This document shows positions 39,785 to 46,403 of a stretch of DNA of 46,403 nucleotides, one piece after another. The translations under genes and the position numbers were made by a program. Each line of letters starts with the position of its first letter. Position 1 is the first letter of the stretch. This stretch comes from Solirubrobacterales bacterium. GTDB taxonomy: Bacteria > Actinomycetota > Thermoleophilia > Solirubrobacterales > Solirubrobacteraceae. Below the pieces are notes generated by a model, which was given only the letters and a program-made list of their open reading frames with translations, was not told the origin of the DNA and ran no database searches. Location: the NCBI GenBank assembly GCA_019240015.1, contig JAFAZB010000231.1:1-46403 (forward strand). The letters run 5' to 3'.

Positions 39785-40774
39785 TCAGGCCGTGCGGGCC
39801 TCGGCGAACGTCACGAGATTCCCGCGGCGCTCATCCCACAGCTTCAGGCGCGTGGTGCGCAGGGCGGTACGCAGGTCGAGCACCGGTACGTCGCGGAGCA
39901 GTTCGATCGCGTGGTGAGCGCGGCGCAGGTTGTAGTTCGGGACACGCGTGCTGAGGTGGTGGACGTGGTGGTAGCCGATGTTGCCCGAGAAGAACCGCAG
40001 AATCGCCGGCAGTCTCAGATACGAGCTTCCGCGGATCGCGGCGTCAGCGAAGCTCCAGGAGTCCGCACTCTCCCAGTACGCGTCCTCGAACTGATGCTGG
40101 ACATAGAACAGGAAGATGCCGGCAGATCCGGCCAGCCAGGCCGCCGGCCACTGAATCAGCAGGTATTCCAGCGGGCCGATCCACACGCAGGCCGCCCCTA
40201 CGAGAAGCAGCAGGATCAAGTTCGTGTAGATCACCGCGCGCCGCATGCGCGGACGCATGCCCTTTCGGACGAGTCGCGGAAGGATCACGAACGACAGGAT
40301 CGGCCCCAACCCGAACATGACGATCGGGTTACGAAACAAGCGATAGCCGAGCCGCCCGCGCCATGACCGTGCGAGGTACTCCTCGACGGTCAGCGTCGGG
40401 AGATCGCCGGTACCCCGGCGATCGAGATTGCCGGCGGTCGCGTGATGCACCGCGTGCGTGTGCGCCCACGTCGCGAACGGCGTGTACAGCAGCAGTCCGA
40501 GCACGGTGCCGACGGCGCGGTTCGCGCGGCGAGAGCGAAACATGGAGCCGTGCGCGCAGTCGTGCAAGACGATGAAGGTGCGCAGGAGGAACCCGGCGGT
40601 CAGTGGCGCGAGAGCGAGCGCGAGGAAACCCGAGAGCTCCAGGGCGAACGCAGTTGCGACCAGCAGGCCCAGATAGGGCACGACCGAAGTGGCGATGTCG
40701 AGCAGCGTGCGGGCCGGGCGCGGCCGTGCGTAAACGCTGATGGCAGCGGTCCAAGGAGCCGCGGCGGCGCTCAC
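39785..40774 (-). CDS. Membrane fatty acid desaturase
   Basis: A 329-residue integral membrane desaturase that would introduce a double bond in a membrane acyl chain. All three histidine boxes are present in order: HDCAHG near residue 71, HAVHH near 107 and HHVHH near 273, holding the di-iron centre. Four to five hydrophobic segments flank the boxes. The GTG start overlaps the stop of the small basic protein gene (GTGA at 40771-40774), and cspA lies upstream on the same strand, so a cold-response unit (desaturase plus cold-shock protein) is plausible. Confidence 0.93.
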   Translation of the reverse strand: MSAAAAPWTAAISVYARPRPARTLLDIATSVVPYLGLLVATAFALELSGFLALALAPLTAGFLLRTFIVLHDCAHGSMFRSRRANRAVGTVLGLLLYTPFATWAHTHAVHHATAGNLDRRGTGDLPTLTVEEYLARSWRGRLGYRLFRNPIVMFGLGPILSFVILPRLVRKGMRPRMRRAVIYTNLILLLLVGAACVWIGPLEYLLIQWPAAWLAGSAGIFLFYVQHQFEDAYWESADSWSFADAAIRGSSYLRLPAILRFFSGNIGYHHVHHLSTRVPNYNLRRAHHAIELLRDVPVLDLRTALRTTRLKLWDERRGNLVTFAEARTA

Positions 40775-40959
40775 ACGACACCGCCGGTCACGTCCGAGCC
40801 GCCGAGCTCCTCGGGGCGTGACGCTCCCTCCGCGGCATCGCGCGCCGCAGTCAGCCTACGGGCGGCGTGGCGCGCCTGCTTCTTGGCGCGCTTGTCGCGA
40901 AGCTTGCTCTCGCGGTTGAGCTTCGCCACCGTCGTCCGCTTCTTGCCGCTGGATCCCAC
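40771..40959 (-). CDS. Small basic protein (KKRTT-type) of unknown function
   Basis: A 62-residue, strongly basic protein (GSSGKKRTTVAKLNRESKLR, then KRAKKQARHAARR) predicted to be a long charged helix, with a hydrophilic C-terminal tail. The GTG start at 40959 is fixed by AAGGAGG just upstream. Small KKRTT-type proteins next to cspA are something I recall from actinobacteria; RNA or ribosome binding is a natural guess from charge but is not shown. It overlaps the desaturase gene by 4 bp and lies 86 bp downstream of cspA. Confidence 0.72.
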   Translation of the reverse strand: MGSSGKKRTTVAKLNRESKLRDKRAKKQARHAARRLTAARDAAEGASRPEELGGSDVTGGVV

Positions 40960-41002
40960 GGCTGTCCTCCTTCCTTGCCGTGCAGCTTGTTGGCACTCCG
41001 GG

Positions 41003-41020
41003 GGGGCGGCCGTGCGCCCC
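41003..41020. terminator. Candidate hairpin after cspA
   Basis: GGGGCG (41003-41008) and CGCCCC (41015-41020) pair with a 6-nt loop, in the 86-bp gap between the cspA stop and the small basic gene. There is no T-run. It could trim expression of the downstream genes relative to cspA, but it is only six pairs. Confidence 0.3.
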
Positions 41021-41045
41021 GCCACCTGGCCAATTGGACCCGGTG

Positions 41046-41249
41046 CTAGACGAGCCGGACGTTCGCCGCCGCCGGGCCCTTCGGACCCTGCTCGGCGTCG
41101 TAGCTCACCTTTGCCCCCTCGGCGAGCGTCTTGAAGCCGCTGCCCTGGATCGCGCTGTGATGGACGAACAGATCCTTGTCGTCGTCATCAGGCGTGATGA
41201 AGCCGAAGCCCTTGTCGTCGCTGAACCACTTCACGGTTCCTGTAGCCAT
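41046..41249 (-). CDS. cspA: Cold-shock protein CspA family
   Basis: A 67-residue cold-shock domain protein binding single-stranded RNA/DNA. The RNP1 motif KGFGFITP and RNP2 LFVHHSAI are both intact, and TVKWFSDDKGFGFITPDDDD is typical of actinobacterial members. ATG 41249 with a GGAGGGA about 6 nt upstream is clear; the longer frame is rejected. A leader of about 100 nt precedes it, as is usual for csp genes. Confidence 0.95.
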   Translation of the reverse strand: MATGTVKWFSDDKGFGFITPDDDDKDLFVHHSAIQGSGFKTLAEGAKVSYDAEQGPKGPAAANVRLV

Positions 41250-41361
41250 CTTGTTCCCTCCAGGGTATGTGCTGCGAAACACGGAGGGGCGCCTACAGGC
41301 ACAACTGCGAGAAACGCGGGCACTGTGATCGGCGGAGCACAAGCTCCGTGAAACGAGTGTA
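41250..41361 (-). promoter_or_regulatory. cspA promoter and long 5' leader with a 5' hairpin
   Basis: A -10-like TACACT (41356-41361, minus strand) would start transcription near 41349, giving a leader of about 100 nt. The leader's first bases form a perfect hairpin, CGGAGC with GCTCCG around a 4-nt loop (41333-41348). Long structured leaders are normal for csp mRNA, where they control stability and translation in the cold. The -10 is seen; function is inferred from the family. Confidence 0.5.
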
Positions 41362-41818
41362 GCGCGCGGCTCGCTGACGCGGCGACCGCCTCCCGCCGCC
41401 CCGCTGGGGATTCAGGCCTGGTGGATAGCAGTTATTCGCTACCACCCCCGCCGATTTTCAGGGGTGGTTCCGCTGGCCACCGGATCGTCGCGGTATCACA
41501 GCACACCCCCCGAGCAGCGGGGATCAGTGGGCGATTTGTGACGGTCGGCGCGCTTGCGACTGGGGGCCGAGCCGCCGGCGCGGTGATCGTTATGGGCTGT
41601 CCGGGCTCGCCCCGCTACCCGCTGGCCAGAGGCCGAAGCGCAACCGGCTCACGCCGCCGCGATCGCGCTCGTAGGCTTCCTGCCTGTAGGACTGCTGCGC
41701 GAGCAGCCGCTACGCGGCCGTGGCGAAGCCCCGCCCGGATCCGCGCGGTCGCGGTCTGGCTCCCGTACCCCACCCGAGCGCGCAGCCGCCTGAAGCCAAG
41801 CCAATGAGGAGACCGCCG
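41362..41818. other. 457-bp gene-free intergenic stretch
   Basis: Between the cspA promoter and the cupin gene I see no convincing coding sequence; the one open frame (41421-41807) has a composition and codon pattern unlike its neighbours. The stretch contains competing inverted repeats at 41420-41481 (described separately) and otherwise no recognisable element. The cupin promoter must lie in its last part, but I cannot place it. Confidence 0.6.
41420..41481. other. Competing inverted repeats (GGTGG/CCACC arms)
   Basis: GGTGG-A-TAGC (41420-41429) pairs with GCTACCACC (41438-41446), nine pairs with one bulge and an 8-nt loop. The same ACCACCCC (41441-41448) can instead pair with GGGGTGGT (41461-41468), eight perfect pairs. 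GGTGG there (41463-41467) can also pair with CCACC (41477-41481). The hairpins exclude one another, like a switch or attenuator, but no transcript is established. Confidence 0.4.
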
Positions 41819-42139
41819 ATGCCAGTCATCAAAGCCAGCGCACTACCGAACGGAGAGCTCGATGGCGACGAGCACGGCGCGAGTGTCTGCCTGATCCTGG
41901 ATCACAGCCAGCCCGGCCAGGGGCCGCGCCTGCACCGGCATCCGTACGACGAGACCTGGGTCGTCGTGGACGGGAACGTCACCTTCGAGCTCGGTGCGGA
42001 GCGCCACCACGCCGGGCCCGGTGACATCGTCATCGCGCCTCCCGGCGTGGCCCACAAGTTCACCAATGACGGACCCGGACGCTCGAGCCTCGTCTGTATT
42101 CACGCCAACCCGACAAAAGTCACCGAGTGGCTGGAATGA
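41819..42139 (+). CDS. Cupin-domain protein
   Basis: A 106-residue single cupin barrel. Metal-ligand residues appear in LHRHPYDETWVVVDGNVTFEL (two His, one Glu) and the second motif is GDIVIAPPGVAHKFTNDG with its His, so a mononuclear metal centre is likely. Ligand or reaction unknown; such proteins may be small-molecule binders or isomerases. GAGGAG (41806-41811) about 7 nt before ATG 41819 fixes the start; the frame to 41720 is rejected. It converges on the GNAT gene (25-bp gap). Confidence 0.85.
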   Translation: MPVIKASALPNGELDGDEHGASVCLILDHSQPGQGPRLHRHPYDETWVVVDGNVTFELGAERHHAGPGDIVIAPPGVAHKFTNDGPGRSSLVCIHANPTKVTEWLE

Positions 42140-42164
42140 GCGCTCCGCGGCGCGGGCGCTCTGC

Positions 42165-42878
42165 TCACCCCCGTGCTCGCTCGATCAGCTCCCGCAGCGA
42201 ACGGCGCTGCCCGCCGGCGGCGTCGAAGTTCCCGCGCGCCAGCCAGGCCTCAAAGCCGCCGCGGATCGCGGGCCACTCGTCATCGGTGATCGCGTACCAC
42301 GCGGTGTCGCGGTTGCGCCCTTTGACGACCATGTGCTTGCGAAACACGCCCTCGAACCGGAAGCCGTAACGCTCGGCCGCGCTTCTGGAGGCGACATTGA
42401 GCGCGTCGCACTTCCACTCCAGTCGCCGGTACCCGAGCTGGTCGAACGCGTGCTGGGCCAGCAGATAGATCGCCTCCGTCGCAGCGGTGGTGCGCTGGAG
42501 CGGGCGCCCAAACCAGATCCGTCCGATCTCGATCACGCCGTGCTCCGGAGCGATCCGCATGTAGGACGCAAGCCCCAGGGGCTGGTGGTCGGGCAGGCGG
42601 ACCAGCGTGTAGAACAGTGGATCGTCCGACTCCGCGGTCCACTCGAGCATGCGGCGCAGCTGAGCCGGGCTCTCGTACGGGCCGTCGGGCATGTAGGTCC
42701 AGATCGAGGCGTCGCCCGTCGGCGGATGAGTCAGCGCGTACAGCGGCTCGGCGTCGGCGCTCGCGCTGGGAGGACGCAGCAGGACATATGAGCCCCTCAA
42801 CTCGGTACGCGCCGGCCGCCGTGCGCCCGTCCATTGGACTCGTGCGCCGAGCGGGAGATCGTGGGCGTCGGTCCTCAC
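42165..42878 (-). CDS. GNAT acetyltransferase, RimJ/RimL-type
   Basis: A 237-residue acetyltransferase of the RimJ/RimL (Acetyltransf_3) group. Typical features are the front strand RGSYVLLRPPSA, IGRIWFGRPLQRTTAATEAIYLL (acetyl-CoA loop and helix) and the NVASRSAAERYGFRFEGVFRKH motif near the end. These enzymes acetylate protein N-termini or small substrates; the target is unknown. Its GTG overlaps the stop of the ECF sigma gene (GTGA at 42875-42878), so it is co-translated with that sigma factor. Confidence 0.9.
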   Translation of the reverse strand: MRTDAHDLPLGARVQWTGARRPARTELRGSYVLLRPPSASADAEPLYALTHPPTGDASIWTYMPDGPYESPAQLRRMLEWTAESDDPLFYTLVRLPDHQPLGLASYMRIAPEHGVIEIGRIWFGRPLQRTTAATEAIYLLAQHAFDQLGYRRLEWKCDALNVASRSAAERYGFRFEGVFRKHMVVKGRNRDTAWYAITDDEWPAIRGGFEAWLARGNFDAAGGQRRSLRELIERARG

Positions 42879-43912
42879 GAGCGTATGGTCCGCGATCCGT
42901 CACCGGACAGCGTCGGCGGTAGGCCGAAGCGCCGTACCAGCTCGGCGCCGCCGAACCGGGTGATCATCGCGATGCGATCCTCGGCGAGCGTCAGCACGAG
43001 CACCCCGGTTCCTCGCGCGAGCTCGCTGCCCGGTTCGAGCGAGTAGTGCCCGAACGCGGGCTGGCCATTCGCGCGGGTAGGCACGAGGATCGTGCGGCCG
43101 CCGGCGTGCCGCCTGGATGCCGCGTGGCGCAGGAACGCTGCGATCGTCTCGCGGCCGTGGTACTCGAGCGGCTGCGGGGGCATCGTGACCCACGCGTCCT
43201 CGGTCAGCAGTGCGACGACGCTATCCATGTCTCCCTGTTCGAACGCGTCGGCGAACGTATCCGCGAGCTCGCGCTCGCGTGCGGAGCCGGGCGTCGGCGC
43301 GCGTTCGCGTGACGGTGGCAAGCGATGCTCGAGCGAAGATCTTGCGCGCTGCAGGGCGCTGTTGACGGTCGCCTCCGAGGTGTCGAGCGCCTGCGCGACT
43401 TCGGCGGCGCGAAATCCGAGCACGTCGCGGAGCACCAGCGCGGCGCGCTGGCGCGGTGGCAGGCGCTGCAGCGCGGTGATGAACGCGAGCCCGATCGCCT
43501 CGCGCGTCTCGTAGCGCGAGTCGGGACCCGGCGTGGAGTCGGGGATCCCCTCGAGCAGCTCGTCCGGGTATGGCTCGAGCCAGGTGAGCTCGCCGAGCCG
43601 AGTCGGCGGTGGTGGATCGAACGGGAGCGCCGGCGCGGAGGCGCGCGGTCGCAACCCCCGGTCGCGGAGCATGTTCAGGCAGCGGTTGGTCGCGATCCGG
43701 TAAAGCCAGGCCCGGAGCGACGCTCGCTCCTCGAACCTATCGAGCCCGCGCCACGCCGACATGAGCGTCTCTTGAAGCGCGTCTTCTGCGTCCTGCAAAG
43801 AGCCGAGCATCCGGTAGCAGTGGACTTGCAGCTCGCGCTGATGGGGCTCGGCCAGCTCGCGAAACGCGGCCTGGTCCCCTGCACGGGCACGCGTGAGGCT
43901 CGAAGTGCTCAC
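42875..43912 (-). CDS. ECF sigma factor with C-terminal SnoaL-like domain (second copy)
   Basis: A 345-residue ECF sigma factor of the same ECF56/SigG-SigX5 type as 18250-19242. Region 2 (about 10-80: ELQVHCYRMLGSLQDAEDAL and LRAWLYRIATNRCLNML), region 4 (about 150-205: RLPPRQRAALVLRDVLGF and TVNSALQRARSSL) and a SnoaL-like tail (about 215-340) are clear. Starts at GTG 43912. It is coupled to the RimJ-type acetyltransferase gene and divergent from the drug-exporter gene at 44068. The sigma factor may control either neighbour; this is inferred. Confidence 0.93.
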   Translation of the reverse strand: MSTSSLTRARAGDQAAFRELAEPHQRELQVHCYRMLGSLQDAEDALQETLMSAWRGLDRFEERASLRAWLYRIATNRCLNMLRDRGLRPRASAPALPFDPPPPTRLGELTWLEPYPDELLEGIPDSTPGPDSRYETREAIGLAFITALQRLPPRQRAALVLRDVLGFRAAEVAQALDTSEATVNSALQRARSSLEHRLPPSRERAPTPGSARERELADTFADAFEQGDMDSVVALLTEDAWVTMPPQPLEYHGRETIAAFLRHAASRRHAGGRTILVPTRANGQPAFGHYSLEPGSELARGTGVLVLTLAEDRIAMITRFGGAELVRRFGLPPTLSGDGSRTIRS

Positions 43913-44067
43913 CGCTCAATGCTCGCATCTGTGGCTTTCGCTCGCGTGCGAGGCCGCCGTCCAGCCATTGCTTGATGGGACACGAGCCGTGCCAGAAATT
44001 CATCGCTCAGTCTCGGCTCCGCGGCGTGTCTCTTTCAGCAGAACCCGATCACAGGAGCTCTGATCCG

Positions 44068-45486
44068 ATGACCACCAAGTTCTCTCCACGCTGGACCCTC
44101 GCGCTGACCTCGACTGCGTTCTTCATGGTCGCGCTCGACGCACTCGTCGTCGCGACCGCGCTGCCGGCGATCCAGCGGGACCTCAAGGTCGGGGTGCCGA
44201 CCCTGGAGTGGACCGTCAACGCGTACGCGCTGACGTTTGCCGCTGGAATCGTCTCCGCCGCGGCGCTCGGCGATCGACTGGGGCGTCGCCGTGTGTTCAT
44301 CGCCGGGCTGGGGTTGTTCACCGTCGCGTCGGCCGCGTGCGCGCTGGCGCCCAGCGCGGGGCTGCTGCTCACCGCGCGCGCGATCCAGGGAATGGGGGCG
44401 GCCGCGGTGATGCCGTTGTCGCTGACGATCCTGACCGCCGCGTTCCCCCCCGAGCGCCGTGGTGCGGTGGTCGGGATGTGGGGCGCGATCGGCGGGCTTG
44501 CCGTCGCGAGCGGCCCGGTGATCGGCGGGGCGATCACGCAAGGCATCGACTGGCACTGGATCTTCTGGGTCAACGTGCCGATCGGCGCCGGGGCGATCGC
44601 CCTCGCCCGCGTGCGGCTGAGCGAGTCCCATGGGCCGCGTTCCCCGCTCGACCTCCCCGGCCTTGCCACGGTCACAGCCGCGGCGGTCAGCCTGGTGTGG
44701 GCGCTTGTTCGCAGCGGGTCGGTCGGTTGGGCCCGGCCAGAGACACTCGTCACGCTGAGCGTGGGGGTCGCGTTGCTGAGCGCGTTCGTCGTCTGGGAGC
44801 GTCGCGCGCCGGCGCCGATGCTCCCGCCGCGCCTGTTCGCCAACCGGACGTTCGCAGCCGCCAACGCCACCGCGTTCCTGATGACGGCGACGATCATGGC
44901 CGCGGCGTTCCTGATCGCGCAGTACTTCCAGCTCGCGCTCGGCAACTCGCCGCTGTCGACCGGCCTGCGACTGCTGCCGTGGACTGCAACCCCGATCGTG
45001 GTGGCTCCGGTGGCCGGCGCGCTCTCGGACCGCATCGGGCCGCGACCGATCATGGTCACGGGCATGTTGCTCCAGGCGGCCGGGCTGGCTTGGTTCGCGC
45101 TTCAGGCGACCGACGGGGTTGGCTACGTGAGCCTGGTCACCCCATTGATCATCGCCGGCGTTGGCATCTCGATGGTGATCCCGACCACGCCCGCAGCGGC
45201 CATCGGCGCAGTGGGGCCGGCCGACATCGGCAAGGCGTCGGGGACGAACAGCACCCTGCAGCGGTTCGGTGGTGCGTTCGGGATCGCGGTCGCGACGGCC
45301 GTGTTCACGGCCAACGGCCACCTGGGCAGCGCCGCCAGCTTTGACTCGGGCTTCCGCCCCGCGCTGGCCGCCGCGGCCGGGATGTCGCTGCTGGGAGCGT
45401 GCGCCGCGCTGTTGGTCCGCAGTCGCCGCGGAGCGGCCCGGCTCCTCCCGGCGGACGTGGCCCCCGCGCCGGCGGCGACCAGCTGA
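44068..45486 (+). CDS. MFS drug transporter, DHA2 (EmrB/QacA) family
   Basis: A 472-residue proton-driven exporter with about 14 TM helices, of the DHA2 family that expels lipophilic drugs and dyes. Motif A is GDRLGRRRVFIAGLG near residue 72, a motif C-like GLAVASGPVIGGAI lies near 150, and the start TLALTSTAFFMVALDALVVA is typical of the family. ATG 44068, with AGGAG about 10 nt upstream, is chosen; the frame to 43972 is too long. It is divergent from the ECF sigma gene. Substrate unknown. Confidence 0.93.
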   Translation: MTTKFSPRWTLALTSTAFFMVALDALVVATALPAIQRDLKVGVPTLEWTVNAYALTFAAGIVSAAALGDRLGRRRVFIAGLGLFTVASAACALAPSAGLLLTARAIQGMGAAAVMPLSLTILTAAFPPERRGAVVGMWGAIGGLAVASGPVIGGAITQGIDWHWIFWVNVPIGAGAIALARVRLSESHGPRSPLDLPGLATVTAAAVSLVWALVRSGSVGWARPETLVTLSVGVALLSAFVVWERRAPAPMLPPRLFANRTFAAANATAFLMTATIMAAAFLIAQYFQLALGNSPLSTGLRLLPWTATPIVVAPVAGALSDRIGPRPIMVTGMLLQAAGLAWFALQATDGVGYVSLVTPLIIAGVGISMVIPTTPAAAIGAVGPADIGKASGTNSTLQRFGGAFGIAVATAVFTANGHLGSAASFDSGFRPALAAAAGMSLLGACAALLVRSRRGAARLLPADVAPAPAATS

Positions 45487-45527
45487 GGCAGCTGTCGAGG
45501 GACGTCTCCTCCAGGTAGCTTGGAGCC

Positions 45528-45914
45528 GTGGACATCGTAGGCCTCGACCACGTTCAGCTGGCGGCTCCCCAAGGATCCGAGCCCGCGGCGCGGCAGTTCT
45601 TCGGTGACCTCCTTGGCCTGAGCGAGCTGGAGAAGCCGGCGCCGCTGCGCAACCGGGGCGGCGTCTGGTTCAGACTTGGCGAGCAACAGCTCCATGTTGG
45701 GATACACGAGCAGTTCGTCCCCGCCGAGAAGGCTCATCCAGCGCTCCGGGTGCGGGCCGGCGGGCTGGACGCGGTAGCCGATCGACTGCACGCGGCCGGC
45801 GCCCCAGTCGTGTGGGACGATTCGCTCCCCGGCCAGGACCGGTTCTACACCCAGGATCCCTGGGGGAACCGCATCGAGCTAATCGCCCAAGCCCGATTCC
45901 GCGCATCGCCCTGA
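45528..45914 (+). CDS. VOC superfamily (glyoxalase/dioxygenase-like) protein
   Basis: A 128-residue VOC protein: VGLDHVQLAAPQGSEPAARQ at the start with the N-terminal metal His, VWFRLGEQQLHVGIHEQF mid-chain, and FYTQDPWGNRIELIAQ with the C-terminal Glu ligand. Function cannot be told from sequence. GTG 45528 has a TAGCTT box (45516-45521) 6 nt upstream and so is probably leaderless, with its own promoter just after the exporter gene. It converges on the aldo/keto reductase. Confidence 0.88.
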   Translation: MDIVGLDHVQLAAPQGSEPAARQFFGDLLGLSELEKPAPLRNRGGVWFRLGEQQLHVGIHEQFVPAEKAHPALRVRAGGLDAVADRLHAAGAPVVWDDSLPGQDRFYTQDPWGNRIELIAQARFRASP

Positions 45915-45934
45915 CGGACGGCGCCGGTCCTCGC

Positions 45935-46403
45935 TCAGATCTCCCGCACGCGCTCAACGGTGGCCTGGTCGATCGCCAGCGCGGCGGCGTTCTCGGCGAT
46001 CTGAGCCGGCGAGGTGGCGCCGAACAGCACGCTCACAACGCTTGGATTGGCGAGCGCGAACGCGATCGCGAGCGCGGCGGGGCTGACGCCGAGCTCCTCG
46101 GCGAGCGCCCGGAGCCTGCGGCCCAGCTCGCGCGCCGAGCGCAGGCGGGGATCGTCGAGCTCGGGCTCCGCGCGGCCTGATCCGCCCGCGTCGTACTTGC
46201 CGGTCAGCACGCCGCCCGCCAGCACGTAGGAGGCGACGACGCCGGCTCCGGACGCGGCCAATGCCGCTTCCATCTGCTCGCTCTCGACCCAATCACGGCC
46301 GACGAGGCTGTATGGCAGCTGGGCCGCGCAGGGCTGCACGACGCCCTGCTGCTCGGCGGCCTGCGCCGCCTCCAGGAATGCCCCCGGCTCCCAGTTGACA
46401 ATC
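45935..46403 (-). CDS. Aldo/keto reductase, C-terminal part (cut by the window edge)
   Basis: The 3' portion of an NADPH-dependent aldo/keto reductase (AKR). In the frame open to position 46403, the edge codons read IVNWEPGAFLEAAQAAEQQG, then AQLPYSLVGRDWVE, and the NADPH-binding C-terminal pattern NPSVVSVLFGATSPAQIAEN, typical of the YghZ/KcsB-like AKR group. The barrel's N-terminal half with its catalytic Asp/Tyr/Lys lies beyond the window. GTG 46339 inside it is not the start. Converges on the VOC gene (20-bp gap). Confidence 0.85.
   Translation of the reverse strand, partial: IVNWEPGAFLEAAQAAEQQGVVQPCAAQLPYSLVGRDWVESEQMEAALAASGAGVVASYVLAGGVLTGKYDAGGSGRAEPELDDPRLRSARELGRRLRALAEELGVSPAALAIAFALANPSVVSVLFGATSPAQIAENAAALAIDQATVERVREI

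Noticed and set aside
41421..41807. A 128-residue open frame in the gap before the cupin gene
   Set aside because: Low-complexity, Arg/Ala-rich, no ribosome site and no recognisable domain; the cupin start at 41819 is independent.
44035..45321. A 428-residue open frame antisense to the drug exporter
   Set aside because: It follows the exporter's reading frame in reverse, is rich in Arg, Asp, His and Gln typical of reversed membrane genes, and has no start signal.

Overview
This is a GC-rich chromosomal window, densely packed with short intergenic gaps, from what is most likely an actinobacterium of the Thermoleophilia/Solirubrobacterales kind. That placement is inference from base composition, from gene types and pairings that I associate with that group, and from many apparently leaderless genes. 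There is no rRNA, phage, plasmid, insertion sequence or CRISPR array. One tRNA gene (tRNA-Ser, CGA) is present. Both edges cut genes or leave them open.

Layout. 1-2500: two unrecognised membrane/secreted proteins, a YcnI-like (DUF1775) protein, a small molybdopterin-binding (Mop/TOBE) protein. 2489-5141: GNAT, VOC protein, then a 409-bp gene-free stretch with a four-armed palindromic repeat (copy A), a G-quadruplex-type tract and an ArsR operator, followed by the coupled ArsR-SRPBCC pair. 5189-7866: secreted six-hairpin glycosidase-like protein and a PQQ-type sugar dehydrogenase. 7894-14395 (minus strand): flippase-like membrane protein, SDR, STAS plus Clp-N-like pair, PHP phosphoesterase, split YeeE/YedE transporter, DUF1152 and a maleate-isomerase-like protein. 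14472-24818 is a carbohydrate block: beta-phosphoglucomutase-like HAD plus GH65 phosphorylase (coupled), a secreted unknown, an ECF sigma factor with SnoaL tail, a small cupin-like protein, a 1258-residue secreted GH3 enzyme and its divergent ROK regulator. 24819-25085 holds repeat copy B. 25086-32595: an O-methyltransferase with a probable frameshift, a disulfide oxidoreductase, two divergent methyltransferases, a secreted S53 (sedolisin) protease, SRPBCC and LysR. 32741-37630: universal stress proteins, a divergent QueA-like protein coupled to an SDR, a NarL-type two-component system, and a 28-residue single-TM protein. 37650-41249: subtilisin-like protease, tadA, tRNA-Ser, fatty acid desaturase, a small basic protein, cspA. 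41819-46403: cupin, GNAT coupled to a second ECF-SnoaL sigma factor, DHA2-type drug exporter, VOC protein and the 3' part of an aldo/keto reductase.

How the genes work together. The clearest theme is carbohydrate use: a secreted GH3 enzyme under a divergent ROK repressor, and an intracellular phosphorolysis pair (GH65 gives a beta-sugar 1-phosphate, beta-PGM converts it to the 6-phosphate). A second theme is environmental sensing and stress response: two ECF56/SigG-like sigma factors, a GAF kinase with its NarL regulator, three universal stress domains and cold-shock protein.

Most unusual signals. (1) A 115-116 bp repeat in two intergenic copies, built of four copies of one palindromic arm in alternating orientation. 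(2) About 18 genes with a TAnnnT-like -10 box only 6-11 nt before the start codon, implying widespread leaderless transcription; this also corrects several starts, and in one case two back-to-back -10 boxes share two bases. (3) A 28-residue membrane protein. (4) A one-base frameshift in a G5 run of an O-methyltransferase. (5) A sugar dehydrogenase whose signal peptide begins before any canonical start codon.
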